Virus record (IMG/VR): IMGVR_UViG_3300028874_000017
Span: 1 to 54,472 of that record
Source of the DNA: a virus
Reading direction: 5' to 3' (one strand)
DNA: 54,472 bases
The notes under the pieces: model-generated
What the model was told of the DNA's origin: nothing
The model's input: the letters and a program-made list of their open reading frames with translations, nothing else
The model's database searches: none
Translations under genes and position numbers: made by a program
Shown here: piece after piece, positions 47,444 to 54,472 of the stretch
Layout: each line of letters starts with the position of its first letter
Numbering within the stretch: position 1 is the stretch's first letter

Positions 47444-50271
47444 TAGTCGGAAATGATCAGCTCGAGCGGCAGGGACATTACCTTGCTGCCGACACCGTTG
47501 AACTTCACCGTTTTATTGTCATTGGAGGCGGCGCCAGGAAGGCGCCTCAGCTGGCCGCGGAGATCCGCACCGAACGGGGTATTCTCCATCAGGTGCTGAA
47601 GCGCCATGCTGGTGTTGGCCAGCAGCAGATCGGCCCCGCGGATAGCCATGCCATACCGCCGCAGCACCCGGCCGGCCTCATCGGTGGTCAGTGGCGGATT
47701 GCCGCCCTGCACCGCGTTGCTGGCCATGGTAATCACTTCAAAGACCGTCAGGGTCAGGTTACCTATGCGCAGGTGGGCTTCCATGAGCGCGCTCAATGCC
47801 TTCTCACTTTCCTCCGTCTCTGAATTCTCTGTGAACTCGTCCCAGTTGAACGTGTTCACCAACTCTTCAGCCTGCTGCTCTGTCACCAGCTCATTTGATA
47901 CCAGCGACCAGCAGCCGGCCAGCAGGGCGCCATACTGGTCACCCTCGCGCCGAGTACCAAAGCGCTTCGTGCAGACATGGGAAAAAAGCTCTATGTTGAC
48001 CCGGATGATCGGGATCAATTTCAGAGAGCGCAAAAAGAGCCGGCCAGGTACTGTCTTGTCAGTTTGCAGTGCATATATGGAGTCGCGCAGCTTTATCCAC
48101 TCGTCAGCCTTCGATGCCTTGGGCGCCTTGTCGCGCTTCGGCCGCAGGCGCAGGACAGACAAGCGCTCAACGTCGGCCTGCTGGGTAAGCGCCACCTGGA
48201 TCGAGCTCAGGCAAAACATGGAGCGAACGTGATAGCTGACGGCATTGCCAAACTGCGTACCCTTGAATGTCTCTGCCGCGCTGTCGGAGCTGGACTGGCG
48301 GATAAGCGAAAGCACGCTCTGCATCCGGTTCGCGTCCTTTTCGGTATTCGACTCCGACTCATCGAACAGCACAGGGATTGCGTCACCCGCCAGCTTCTGG
48401 CGGATACCGGCCTCGGAGCTGTTGCCCTGGGCATACTTATCCATGCCATTCATAAGCCAGTGCAGGAACTCCATGATGGTGCTCTTGCCTGAGCCGGCGC
48501 CACCGGTAACCCAAATGTGCGGACGCCACGCCAATGCCCCGCAAATCGGCGCCAGCGCCATCCAGCCTGCCAGCAAGGCACCACTGGCCGGCATACTCCA
48601 GCGGAACTTGCGGCAGATTTCCAGTATGTGCTGGCCCTCGGCTGTAGTCAGCGCTGTTTCAGGTAGCGTGGGCATCCTGAATTTGCGCTCATAAACGAAC
48701 TTCGAGTTAATTTCCTCCAGGTTCGTTATCTTGCCATCCACCCACAGGCGGTCGCCCAGGTGGAACACCAGCCGTTCTTCGTCTTCCCAGGCCCCACGGC
48801 CACGCACGCATGATGGATCAAATACGCCCTTGGCAATGCAGGCCTGCACAATCCAATCGAGCGCAGCATCTGTGTCAATTTCAGGCTTTTTCTTGTTCGC
48901 CATGAAATCGCTTTTTTCCCACCAGTTGAGCGGCGCCAGGGTAATAAGGCCATTCTTTCCAAAACTGCCGACGGTAAGCGTCAGGATCTGCTTTTTACCG
49001 TGGTGGTAGATAAAGTAGTAGTCCCGGTCATAGCCCAGGAAATCCCATGGCTGATTGTGGCCGTCAATGCCTGCCGTGCTTTTCGGCTGGGGTGGCAGAT
49101 CAGACTGATCAAGCATTACCTCTTGCTCGCCGTCCTCTTCATCTGCAAAGCGGTCGGCCATCATTTCGTCGTGCGCGTCAGGCTCCGGTACCTGCTCATT
49201 ATCGACCGATGCTTTTTTCTTCGGGGGTGATGGCGGAAGCGGGTCCGTCATATGCTTTTTGACCCATGCCAGCACGTCGTCAGGTGTCCAGCCGTCAGTC
49301 TCAGCGTCGGCGAGATCCCAGCCCCTGGGGTAGTCGGCCGGCGGCTCCGAGCACTTCACGATGCAACCCTGCTCGAGCAGGATATGCACCAGGCCACGCC
49401 GCTCCAGCTCGCCATCCTCGCCCAGCCGGCCGTACGTGGTGACATAGCCCTCCTGGTCGGCATCGCGGATGATCAGCACCTTGCGACCCTTCAGCGGAAG
49501 CCAGTCGGTATGCTCGATGGCCTTGCCTCCACCCAGGTAGCTGATTACCTGGAACTGTGGCAGGAGCCGGCGCGCTGCGTCGACGGTCTTCTCACCCTCC
49601 ACCATCACAACCATGCCAGGGGTAGCCAACTGCTCAAGGCCATATATAGGCCGCGGCTTCGGCAGCGCCGCCCAGCGCCAGCCCTCTTCACCGGTTTCCG
49701 TATCAACCGAGTAGGTCAGCGGCAGCACTTCCTTGCCTGGACGCATTTCACCGGTTTCCGGGTCACGGCGGAGGATATCGAAACGCACGACATAACCGTA
49801 GATATGTTCGCCATCCGGCATACGGATAGGCCACATGGAAGTAAGCTTGCCATGCCTTGAGTGAACAGAGGGCGGAGGCTCAGCATGATCAGGTACCGGA
49901 ATAATCAGCTCGAACTGGCGTGCTTGCTGGCGCTGCTGCGCAAAAGATGGGCGCTGGTCGGCCGGCGGACGGACGATATTGGCCTTCGTGGGCTCGCCAT
50001 TGATGTAGCGCACCGAGTCAGGAAAATTGAAGCCCTTGAACTCCATCACGAACGAGACGGCATCACCGCTGGCGCCACAGCCAAAGCAGTAATACATTTC
50101 TTTGTTCTGATTAACCTTGAACGATGGCGACTTTTCATTGTGGAACGGGCAGCAGGCTACCCACTCTGCACCCTGTTTTTTCAGGTCAATAAACTCGCCG
50201 ACCACTTCGAGGATATTGGCGTTTGCACGGTCAATATCCTGTTGCGACGTTTTTGGCAGTTCATTACTCAT
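47407..50271 (-). CDS. Primase-helicase (CHC2, TOPRIM and P-loop ATPase)
   Basis: 954 residues. The N-terminal zinc finger reads ACCPFHNEKSPSF (about residues 39-51) and YYCFGCGASGD; a TOPRIM domain follows with MVVMVEGEKTVDAA and IIRDADQEG; the C-terminal half is a P-loop ATPase with TGGAGSGKST near residue 586 and 'VLFDESESN' Walker B near 638. This order fits phage primase-helicases of the DUF927/D5-like type. It would unwind DNA and make primers at the replication fork. The stop region overlaps the HTH gene. Confidence 0.85.
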   Translation of the reverse strand: MSNELPKTSQQDIDRANANILEVVGEFIDLKKQGAEWVACCPFHNEKSPSFKVNQNKEMYYCFGCGASGDAVSFVMEFKGFNFPDSVRYINGEPTKANIVRPPADQRPSFAQQRQQARQFELIIPVPDHAEPPPSVHSRHGKLTSMWPIRMPDGEHIYGYVVRFDILRRDPETGEMRPGKEVLPLTYSVDTETGEEGWRWAALPKPRPIYGLEQLATPGMVVMVEGEKTVDAARRLLPQFQVISYLGGGKAIEHTDWLPLKGRKVLIIRDADQEGYVTTYGRLGEDGELERRGLVHILLEQGCIVKCSEPPADYPRGWDLADAETDGWTPDDVLAWVKKHMTDPLPPSPPKKKASVDNEQVPEPDAHDEMMADRFADEEDGEQEVMLDQSDLPPQPKSTAGIDGHNQPWDFLGYDRDYYFIYHHGKKQILTLTVGSFGKNGLITLAPLNWWEKSDFMANKKKPEIDTDAALDWIVQACIAKGVFDPSCVRGRGAWEDEERLVFHLGDRLWVDGKITNLEEINSKFVYERKFRMPTLPETALTTAEGQHILEICRKFRWSMPASGALLAGWMALAPICGALAWRPHIWVTGGAGSGKSTIMEFLHWLMNGMDKYAQGNSSEAGIRQKLAGDAIPVLFDESESNTEKDANRMQSVLSLIRQSSSDSAAETFKGTQFGNAVSYHVRSMFCLSSIQVALTQQADVERLSVLRLRPKRDKAPKASKADEWIKLRDSIYALQTDKTVPGRLFLRSLKLIPIIRVNIELFSHVCTKRFGTRREGDQYGALLAGCWSLVSNELVTEQQAEELVNTFNWDEFTENSETEESEKALSALMEAHLRIGNLTLTVFEVITMASNAVQGGNPPLTTDEAGRVLRRYGMAIRGADLLLANTSMALQHLMENTPFGADLRGQLRRLPGAASNDNKTVKFNGVGSKVMSLPLELIISDYQPRLVADDSPI

Positions 50272-50277
50272 TGGGCC

Positions 50278-50338
50278 CCCAAGTGGCTCTTATTATCCCA
50301 AGTATTGAATGATGCGTCGGCGGATCACTTGGGGGATC
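50278..50338 (-). promoter_or_regulatory. Inverted and direct CCCAAGT/ACTTGGG repeats upstream of the primase gene
   Basis: On the minus strand CCCCCAAGTG (about 50339-50329), ACTTGGGATAATAAG (about 50306) and ACTTGGGGGCCC (about 50288) form one inverted and two direct 7-mers, just upstream of ATG 50271. GATAAT in the middle could be a -10 element. Likely an operator or promoter. Confidence 0.45.
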
Positions 50339-50365
50339 GTTCGGCGGCCAGACCTAGCCGACACA

Positions 50366-50782
50366 TCAACCGTTGGTACGGAGCCGCGAAACACCGCGCT
50401 CCAGCACCTGCATAGCCTCTTCTTCGGAGGACGCAAAACCTGCTATCCCACCAGCATCATTGACCTGGTAGATAAAATTGAGCTGATTCTCTTTCTTGCG
50501 GTCACCACCATTACTGTGCTTCGAGTCAATGGCCGTGAAAACCGCAACCTTGCTGCCCACCATGTCCGGGGTGATGATAATGGAGTACCAACCGACCAGA
50601 TCAAGCGACCCGTCCACAAGCCCGGAATGGAAGCGGCGAGCATTTTTCACCAGCACATCACCGTTACCCAGCTCAACAAAGTTAGAGCTGATCCAGCTCT
50701 TGCCGACATTGTTTCTGAATAGGACCGCACCGGCGCGGCTCAGGAACAGCATTAGTTTTTTGCTGACGCTGCTCTCTCTCAT
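50366..50782 (-). CDS. VRR-NUC-like nuclease
   Basis: 138 residues from ATG 50782. The pattern DLVGWYSIIITPDMVGSKVA, then 'AIDSKHSNGGDRKKENQLNF' with final IYQVNDAGGIAGF, matches the VRR-NUC fold, with D of 'DLVG', D/K of 'AIDSKH' and Q of 'ENQ' as the expected catalytic residues (the usual E-x-K is D-S-K here). Such enzymes cut branched or single-stranded DNA. It overlaps the preceding stop (ATGA). The altered catalytic residue lowers confidence in activity. Confidence 0.7.
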   Translation of the reverse strand: MRESSVSKKLMLFLSRAGAVLFRNNVGKSWISSNFVELGNGDVLVKNARRFHSGLVDGSLDLVGWYSIIITPDMVGSKVAVFTAIDSKHSNGGDRKKENQLNFIYQVNDAGGIAGFASSEEEAMQVLERGVSRLRTNG

Positions 50783-51072
50783 GCTGCATCCGCCTGTGTC
50801 TGCTGGGACTTCCTGAAATTCCACTCTTCAATCACGGTATCCCGGATGTGCTGCATGGCAGTCTGGCGCTCATCATGACTCAGGTGTTTCTGCCGGGCAC
50901 CCCACATTTCCACCCATGCCCGGCGCTCATCACGAGTCATGTTGTCGAGCAGGTGGCGGGCAAGGCAGCCCTCCATAAAGTACCGGCTGCAGGACGAGAC
51001 GCAGCGGCCTTTCTCGTACACCACCTTGGTATACATCAGGCCCTCTTCGTTACGGTATGAAATGGCGTCCAT
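50779..51072 (-). CDS. Hypothetical protein in the replication operon
   Basis: 97 residues (MDAISYRNEEGLMYTKVVYE...). A helical protein with CVSSCSRYFMEGC near residue 25-36 that could coordinate metal, and a 'TRDERRAWVEMWGARQKHLS' helix. Its ATG at 51072 lies within the T-run of the terminator hairpin at 51079-51110, an unusual arrangement. Function unknown. Confidence 0.55.
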   Translation of the reverse strand: MDAISYRNEEGLMYTKVVYEKGRCVSSCSRYFMEGCLARHLLDNMTRDERRAWVEMWGARQKHLSHDERQTAMQHIRDTVIEEWNFRKSQQTQADAA

Positions 51073-51110
51073 AAAAAATCCCCGCTGATTCCGAAAATTC
51101 GGGCGGGGAT
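51073..51110 (-). terminator. Intrinsic terminator overlapping the start of the 51072 gene
   Basis: On the minus strand ATCCCCGC...GCGGGGAT (8 bp), with an inner CCGAA-AA-TTCGG hairpin, followed by TTTTTT that directly precedes ATG 51072. Terminators followed at once by a start codon suggest attenuation or translational control of the downstream gene. Confidence 0.75.
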
Positions 51111-51167
51111 AGCAACCACAAGGTAAGAAACCTGATAGTGCTGTCCCGACCGGCTTTTGTCAAAATA

Positions 51168-51596
51168 TTAGGGATTAAGCGATTCCCCATGCTCTTGATG
51201 CCATTGCGAGTGATGAAGGGCGCATAACCAGCGGACATTCAATGGTTTGGCGTAGTCATCGTGATGAGCACAAATATTTTCTTCTGTAAAGCAAACCTCG
51301 CATGGCTCCTTAAAAAGCTTCTTATCACGTATTGCATTACCAACCAAAATATGAGCCTTTCTTTTCGTTGGGTTTTTTTCTATATATTTTTCTTTTGCTT
51401 TTTTTCCAGCAGCAATACCGACAATACTCAGCGAATATTCCTTACGCTTGGCAACTCTATTTTTGTCTCCACTTCTTTTTTTATCATAATCAGTCATACA
51501 CGATTTGCATTTTGCGCAAAGACCATCAACAGATGCCTTTCGTATATGGAATTCTGATTCTGCTTTTTCAGTTCCACAGGTATTACAAAATTTCAT
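51168..51596 (-). CDS. HNH-type endonuclease, AT-rich insert
   Basis: 142 residues. N-terminal zinc-type CxxC (4, 7), then C27, C30 and C33; C-terminal CEVCFTEENICAHHDDYAKP and RWLCALHHSQWH, the Cys/His-rich HNH-like signature (HHDDY at 111-115, H128-H129, H133). The gene is distinctly AT-rich compared with its neighbours and sits between SSB and the next gene, as mobile HNH genes often do. It may be a homing or host-degrading nuclease; cleavage site unknown. Confidence 0.75.
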   Translation of the reverse strand: MKFCNTCGTEKAESEFHIRKASVDGLCAKCKSCMTDYDKKRSGDKNRVAKRKEYSLSIVGIAAGKKAKEKYIEKNPTKRKAHILVGNAIRDKKLFKEPCEVCFTEENICAHHDDYAKPLNVRWLCALHHSQWHQEHGESLNP

Positions 51597-51630
51597 GGCT
51601 ATCTCCTAAAAAATAAAGGATAACCATAAT

Positions 51631-51662
51631 AAAAAGGAATATCAAATCAAAAAGGAATATCA
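51631..51662. repeat. Tandem 14-bp duplication at the end of the SSB gene
   Basis: AAAAAGGAATATCA occurs at 51631 and 51649 (spacing 18). The second copy is the end of the SSB coding sequence (D-D-I-P-F-stop). It marks the junction with the AT-rich HNH gene and may be a scar of its insertion. Confidence 0.55.
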
Positions 51663-52120
51663 TCACTGAACTGCTGTTCGCGCGGCGGCATTTCATCCTT
51701 GGACGCCGCAGCCTGGCGGTTCGCCGCCTGCTGGCGCTGGGCAGGAGCGGCCTGCTGCTGGCCGCCACCACCGCCATCGGCGGCCTTGTTGTCCAGCATC
51801 TGGAGCTGGTCCGCCTGCACTTCGGTCTTGTAGCGCTTCTGGCCGGTGGCCTGGTCATCCCAGCTCCTGGTCTTGAGTTTGCCCTCGATGTAGACCTTGG
51901 AGCCTTTGCGCAGATATTCGCCGGCAATCTCTGCCACCTTGCCGAACATGACAATATTATGCCACTCGGTAGCCTCCTGCATTTCACCGCTGTTCTTGTC
52001 GCGCCAGGCCTCGCTGGTCGCCATGGAGAAATTGCACACGGCATTGCCGTTCGGGAGAAACTTCACTTCAGGATCTTTCCCGAGCGTGCCAACCAAAATC
52101 ACCTTGTTTACGCCGCGCAT
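51647..52120 (-). CDS. ssb: Single-stranded DNA-binding protein
   Basis: 157 residues. The OB-fold starts [20 protein letters not shown] and continues '[20 protein letters not shown]', '[20 protein letters not shown]', typical of bacterial SSB. The disordered middle is rich in Gln, Ala and Gly, and the acidic tail ends FSDDIPF, the conserved tip that binds partner proteins. It coats single-stranded DNA during replication. It is 9 bases downstream of the helicase stop. Confidence 0.95.
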   Translation of the reverse strand: MRGVNKVILVGTLGKDPEVKFLPNGNAVCNFSMATSEAWRDKNSGEMQEATEWHNIVMFGKVAEIAGEYLRKGSKVYIEGKLKTRSWDDQATGQKRYKTEVQADQLQMLDNKAADGGGGGQQQAAPAQRQQAANRQAAASKDEMPPREQQFSDDIPF

Positions 52121-52129
52121 GTCCTACCC

Positions 52130-54097
52130 CTAAAAGTTGATTGCCTCGTCAGCCGCCTGAAGCAAAGACGGCTGGGCACTTATGGTGTTGTTTGCCGCCT
52201 GGTACTCCGCGGGAGTCTGCCCCAGGCATTCCTTCAAAATAACCTCTACCTTGCAGCGCACCAGCACATCCTGGAGGCGCTTGATTATCTGGTCAGTGAC
52301 GTACTTAATTGCATCCTTCTCCATGGCCGGCCGGACATAAAGCAGCATGGTCCCGGCGGCATCCGTACGCATGACACTGTTCATTGCTACCCGCATGGCG
52401 CGCTCGCCCAGCTCGGAAGCGCTAACAAAGGCATTCCAGCCTGCTGGCGACCAGATGGGCTGCTTGGAAGCCGACAGGGCCTGCTTTATGCGCTTAATTC
52501 TCTCTGCCTTCTCGTCGCGGGCCTTGAGCACGTTTTCAGCATATTTTGTCGGGCTCTTTATATTGGGCTGGGTCTTTGCCCAATCCGCCAACTCTTCCTT
52601 GGTCTTGGCTTGTCCACGCTCAGCCCGGCTGAGACGGTTTACTTCTTCCTGCGCCTCGATGGCCGTCACATCCATTTTCTGGATAGTGCCCTCGACCTCC
52701 ATTATGGAGCGCCCGGTCGGCACCCATTCATAACCGCACCCGTCGGAAAATGGCGATATGCGGAAAACATGCCCGCAATCACACAGAGTCATTTCGACGG
52801 GACGGAGAGCCCAGCAGGCGGGGCACTTCTTTTTTGTGCCCGGCACAGGCGTTTCAGCAGGGATATTCCCACAAAAAACCTGTGTTACAGGGTGAATGCG
52901 GAAACAGATGGGGCACCGCTTGTTCGCCTCTACCTCATCTTCAGCGTCCTTATTTCGACGCCCCTTTTTGCGTCCATCCAGGGTCCATTCACGATAGGCC
53001 CAGGGCAGTCCGTGATTGCTGATAAATACGTCATCGCGGACAAGGCCAATATTGCCAACGTGGTCCAGAATAAAGGCGCCAGTCTTGCCGGGACTCGGGC
53101 GCATGATGCGGCCCACCTGCTGGAGAAAAAGCCCTTCTGACTGTGTAGGCCGAAGAAGAATGCCGCACTCCAGATCAGGAAGGTCATAACCTTCTGACAC
53201 CAGATCGACGGTGACAGCCCCATGTATTGCTCCAGACGCCAATTCCCGGTTTACTGAATCACGCGCCTCATCGGACATAGCGGGAGCCCCGACCAGGAGC
53301 TTGAAACGGAAGCCGGCAGCGTTAAAACGATCAACGATATCGTTGGCGTGCTTTACGCTGGCAGCAAAAACGATAGTCTTTGCGCCAGGGCACACCTCTT
53401 TATAGCGCTCGACGGCGTCCCCGACGATTTGCTTTTGTCCCTCCATCCGCTGCGCGAGCTGGATAGAGTTGTATTCCCCGTTGGCATTCAGGGTTACCCC
53501 AGTCAGGTCAACATTGTGCTGAGGCCCGTACAGTTCCGGCTTGACTAAGAAGCCCAATTCAATGAGCTCCGGCATGGGGGGGCCTAGAATTATAGTATCG
53601 AACAGGCCATCAGCATGAATGCCAAGCCCCTTGCCGTCAGATCGTACCGGGGTAGCTGTAACTCCCAGCGTAACAGGAGCGCCAAGAGCATCGTAAACTT
53701 TCCCCCACTTGTTGCCCGCCACAAAATGATGGGCCTCATCGACGATCAGTAAATCAGGCTTATAAGGCAGCTGGCCGTTTTTAATACGCGCCAATAAGGT
53801 ATCAACACTGGCTACCTGCACCAACTCGCGCGGACGAGGAGTAAAGTGAGGGCTGATTAGCCCGTGAGATACTTTCAGGTTATCCAGGCTGCGGCTGGCC
53901 TGCTTTAGCAGTTCCTTGCGATGAACAATAATAAAAACCGAGTTTCCTTTATTCGCCGCCTTTTCGGTTATAAAACTGAAAAGGTACGTTTTGCCGGCAC
54001 CTGTACTTAACTGATAAAGAACGGCGCGAAAGCCCTCCAGCATCTTCGCGCGGATCTCCTTGACGCCTTTTTCCTGATGCGGGCGTAGCGATATCAT
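52130..54097 (-). CDS. DEAD/DEAH-type helicase (phage replicative or recombination)
   Basis: About 655 residues from ATG 54097 (just after the preceding stop). Motif I STGAGKT near residue 30, VDEAHH near 115, TATPVRSDG, and motif VI QQVGRIMRP near 325; two zinc-type clusters follow (CPICFRIH..., KKCPACWALRP, ...LCDCGH, residues 385-445). The C-terminal part after residue 500 has no motif. Similar SF2 helicases are common in phage replication modules beside SSB. It would unwind or remodel DNA. Confidence 0.85.
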   Translation of the reverse strand: MISLRPHQEKGVKEIRAKMLEGFRAVLYQLSTGAGKTYLFSFITEKAANKGNSVFIIVHRKELLKQASRSLDNLKVSHGLISPHFTPRPRELVQVASVDTLLARIKNGQLPYKPDLLIVDEAHHFVAGNKWGKVYDALGAPVTLGVTATPVRSDGKGLGIHADGLFDTIILGPPMPELIELGFLVKPELYGPQHNVDLTGVTLNANGEYNSIQLAQRMEGQKQIVGDAVERYKEVCPGAKTIVFAASVKHANDIVDRFNAAGFRFKLLVGAPAMSDEARDSVNRELASGAIHGAVTVDLVSEGYDLPDLECGILLRPTQSEGLFLQQVGRIMRPSPGKTGAFILDHVGNIGLVRDDVFISNHGLPWAYREWTLDGRKKGRRNKDAEDEVEANKRCPICFRIHPVTQVFCGNIPAETPVPGTKKKCPACWALRPVEMTLCDCGHVFRISPFSDGCGYEWVPTGRSIMEVEGTIQKMDVTAIEAQEEVNRLSRAERGQAKTKEELADWAKTQPNIKSPTKYAENVLKARDEKAERIKRIKQALSASKQPIWSPAGWNAFVSASELGERAMRVAMNSVMRTDAAGTMLLYVRPAMEKDAIKYVTDQIIKRLQDVLVRCKVEVILKECLGQTPAEYQAANNTISAQPSLLQAADEAINF

Positions 54098-54099
54098 GA

Positions 54100-54360
54100 T
54101 TACTTTGCTGCTGGCTTGCTGAAAGCGATATGCAGCACCATGGCGCCAGAACCAACAATGGTATAGACGTAGGCAAGCAACCAAAGGACATAATAGGTAA
54201 TTTTGCTGTTACCGGCCGAGGCTGAAATATCGCGTTCTATCCTGGTACGAGCAGCTGCAGCCGCTGGGGATTTGCTGAAAGTCATATGCAGCCCGGCGAA
54301 GCATCCAAACAGCAGATACACACCGACAATGCACAAAAGAATGATAAGAAAAAGGTGCAT
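54100..54360 (-). CDS. Small two-pass membrane protein
   Basis: 86 residues with hydrophobic helices at the N-terminus (MHLFLIILLCIVGVYLLFGC) and near residues 55-75 (YYVLWLLAYVYTIVGSGAMV). It has an internal echo HMTFSKSP...HIAFSKPAAK, suggesting an ancient duplication. Start preceded by AGGAG and overlapping the upstream stop (TAATG). No function assigned; it lies at the head of the replication operon in this window. Confidence 0.6.
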   Translation of the reverse strand: MHLFLIILLCIVGVYLLFGCFAGLHMTFSKSPAAAAARTRIERDISASAGNSKITYYVLWLLAYVYTIVGSGAMVLHIAFSKPAAK

Positions 54361-54472
54361 TACTTACTCCTGTCGCTATACCCAAATAGGGACAAAATAA
54401 AAGTTAATAGGAGAGGGCGCCCAATATTTATTGTCGTGAACACGACGCCCATTATTAAGTTGGCTCGCCAAT
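54360..54472 (-). CDS. Small hydrophobic protein, possibly partial at the right edge
   Basis: A frame coupled by TAATG to the 54360 start runs upstream through MGVVFTTINIGRPLLLTFIL (ATG at 54452) and remains open to the window edge. The hydrophobic segment resembles a membrane helix. The gene is either about 30 residues from ATG 54452 or longer and truncated. It also contains the palindrome GTCGTGAACACGAC (54433). Low confidence. Confidence 0.4.
   Translation of the reverse strand, partial: WRANLIMGVVFTTINIGRPLLLTFILSLFGYSDRSK

Overview
The window looks like part of a tailed double-stranded DNA phage (or a prophage of one) of a Gram-negative, probably proteobacterial host. Evidence: a GpA-like large terminase, a portal protein, a MuF-like head protein, a replication set (primase-helicase, SSB, DEAD-box helicase, VRR-NUC-like nuclease), Ea22-like early proteins, two DNA methyltransferases, tRNA genes, and dense operons whose genes overlap by a few bases (ATGA/TAATG). 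No integrase, major capsid or lysis gene is recognisable here. Base composition is GC-rich except for a few AT-rich inserts.

Layout. 1-16315 (minus): tail-type structural genes at the left edge, then a block of very large injected-type 'polyvalent' proteins: a SNF2-like helicase, a 2062-residue DarB-like methylase-helicase, a pyrophosphatase-domain protein, and a MuF-like head protein. 16442-22109 (plus): an early-type operon with an alarmone hydrolase (SpoT/Mesh1-like), small zinc proteins and Ea22-like proteins. 22110-22222: a solitary type I-E CRISPR-repeat-like unit and a bidirectional terminator between convergent operons. 22223-28175 (minus): zeta-domain protein, portal and unknown genes. 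28176-29653: no protein gene; two tRNA genes flank about 960 bases of hairpin-rich sequence, a candidate large structured RNA. 29654-40515 (minus): terminase, metallopeptidase, peptide deformylase, many small proteins, an RNA polymerase alpha-CTD look-alike, a DNA methyltransferase and zinc-binding proteins. 40516-41214: AT-rich intergenic region with 13 copies of GGTAACC/GGTTACC and a DnaA box, at the divergence of the leftward and rightward operons; candidate replication origin and/or operator array. 41215-47443 (plus): early/regulatory genes including a C5 cytosine methyltransferase that is frameshifted at a heptanucleotide repeat, a gene apparently nested inside it, a glycosyltransferase and an HTH regulator. 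47407-54472 (minus): replication genes.

How it fits together: DNA modification (cytosine-C5, N4/N6-type, DarB-like methylase), possible CRISPR interference (solitary repeat), and alarmone hydrolysis all point to an investment in countering host defences. The tRNAs, deformylase and alpha-CTD-like protein would tune host translation and transcription. The most noteworthy items are the slippage-prone methyltransferase, the solitary CRISPR repeat, the large RNA between tRNAs, and the GGTAACC array. All functional calls come from reading motifs by eye; no database search was run.
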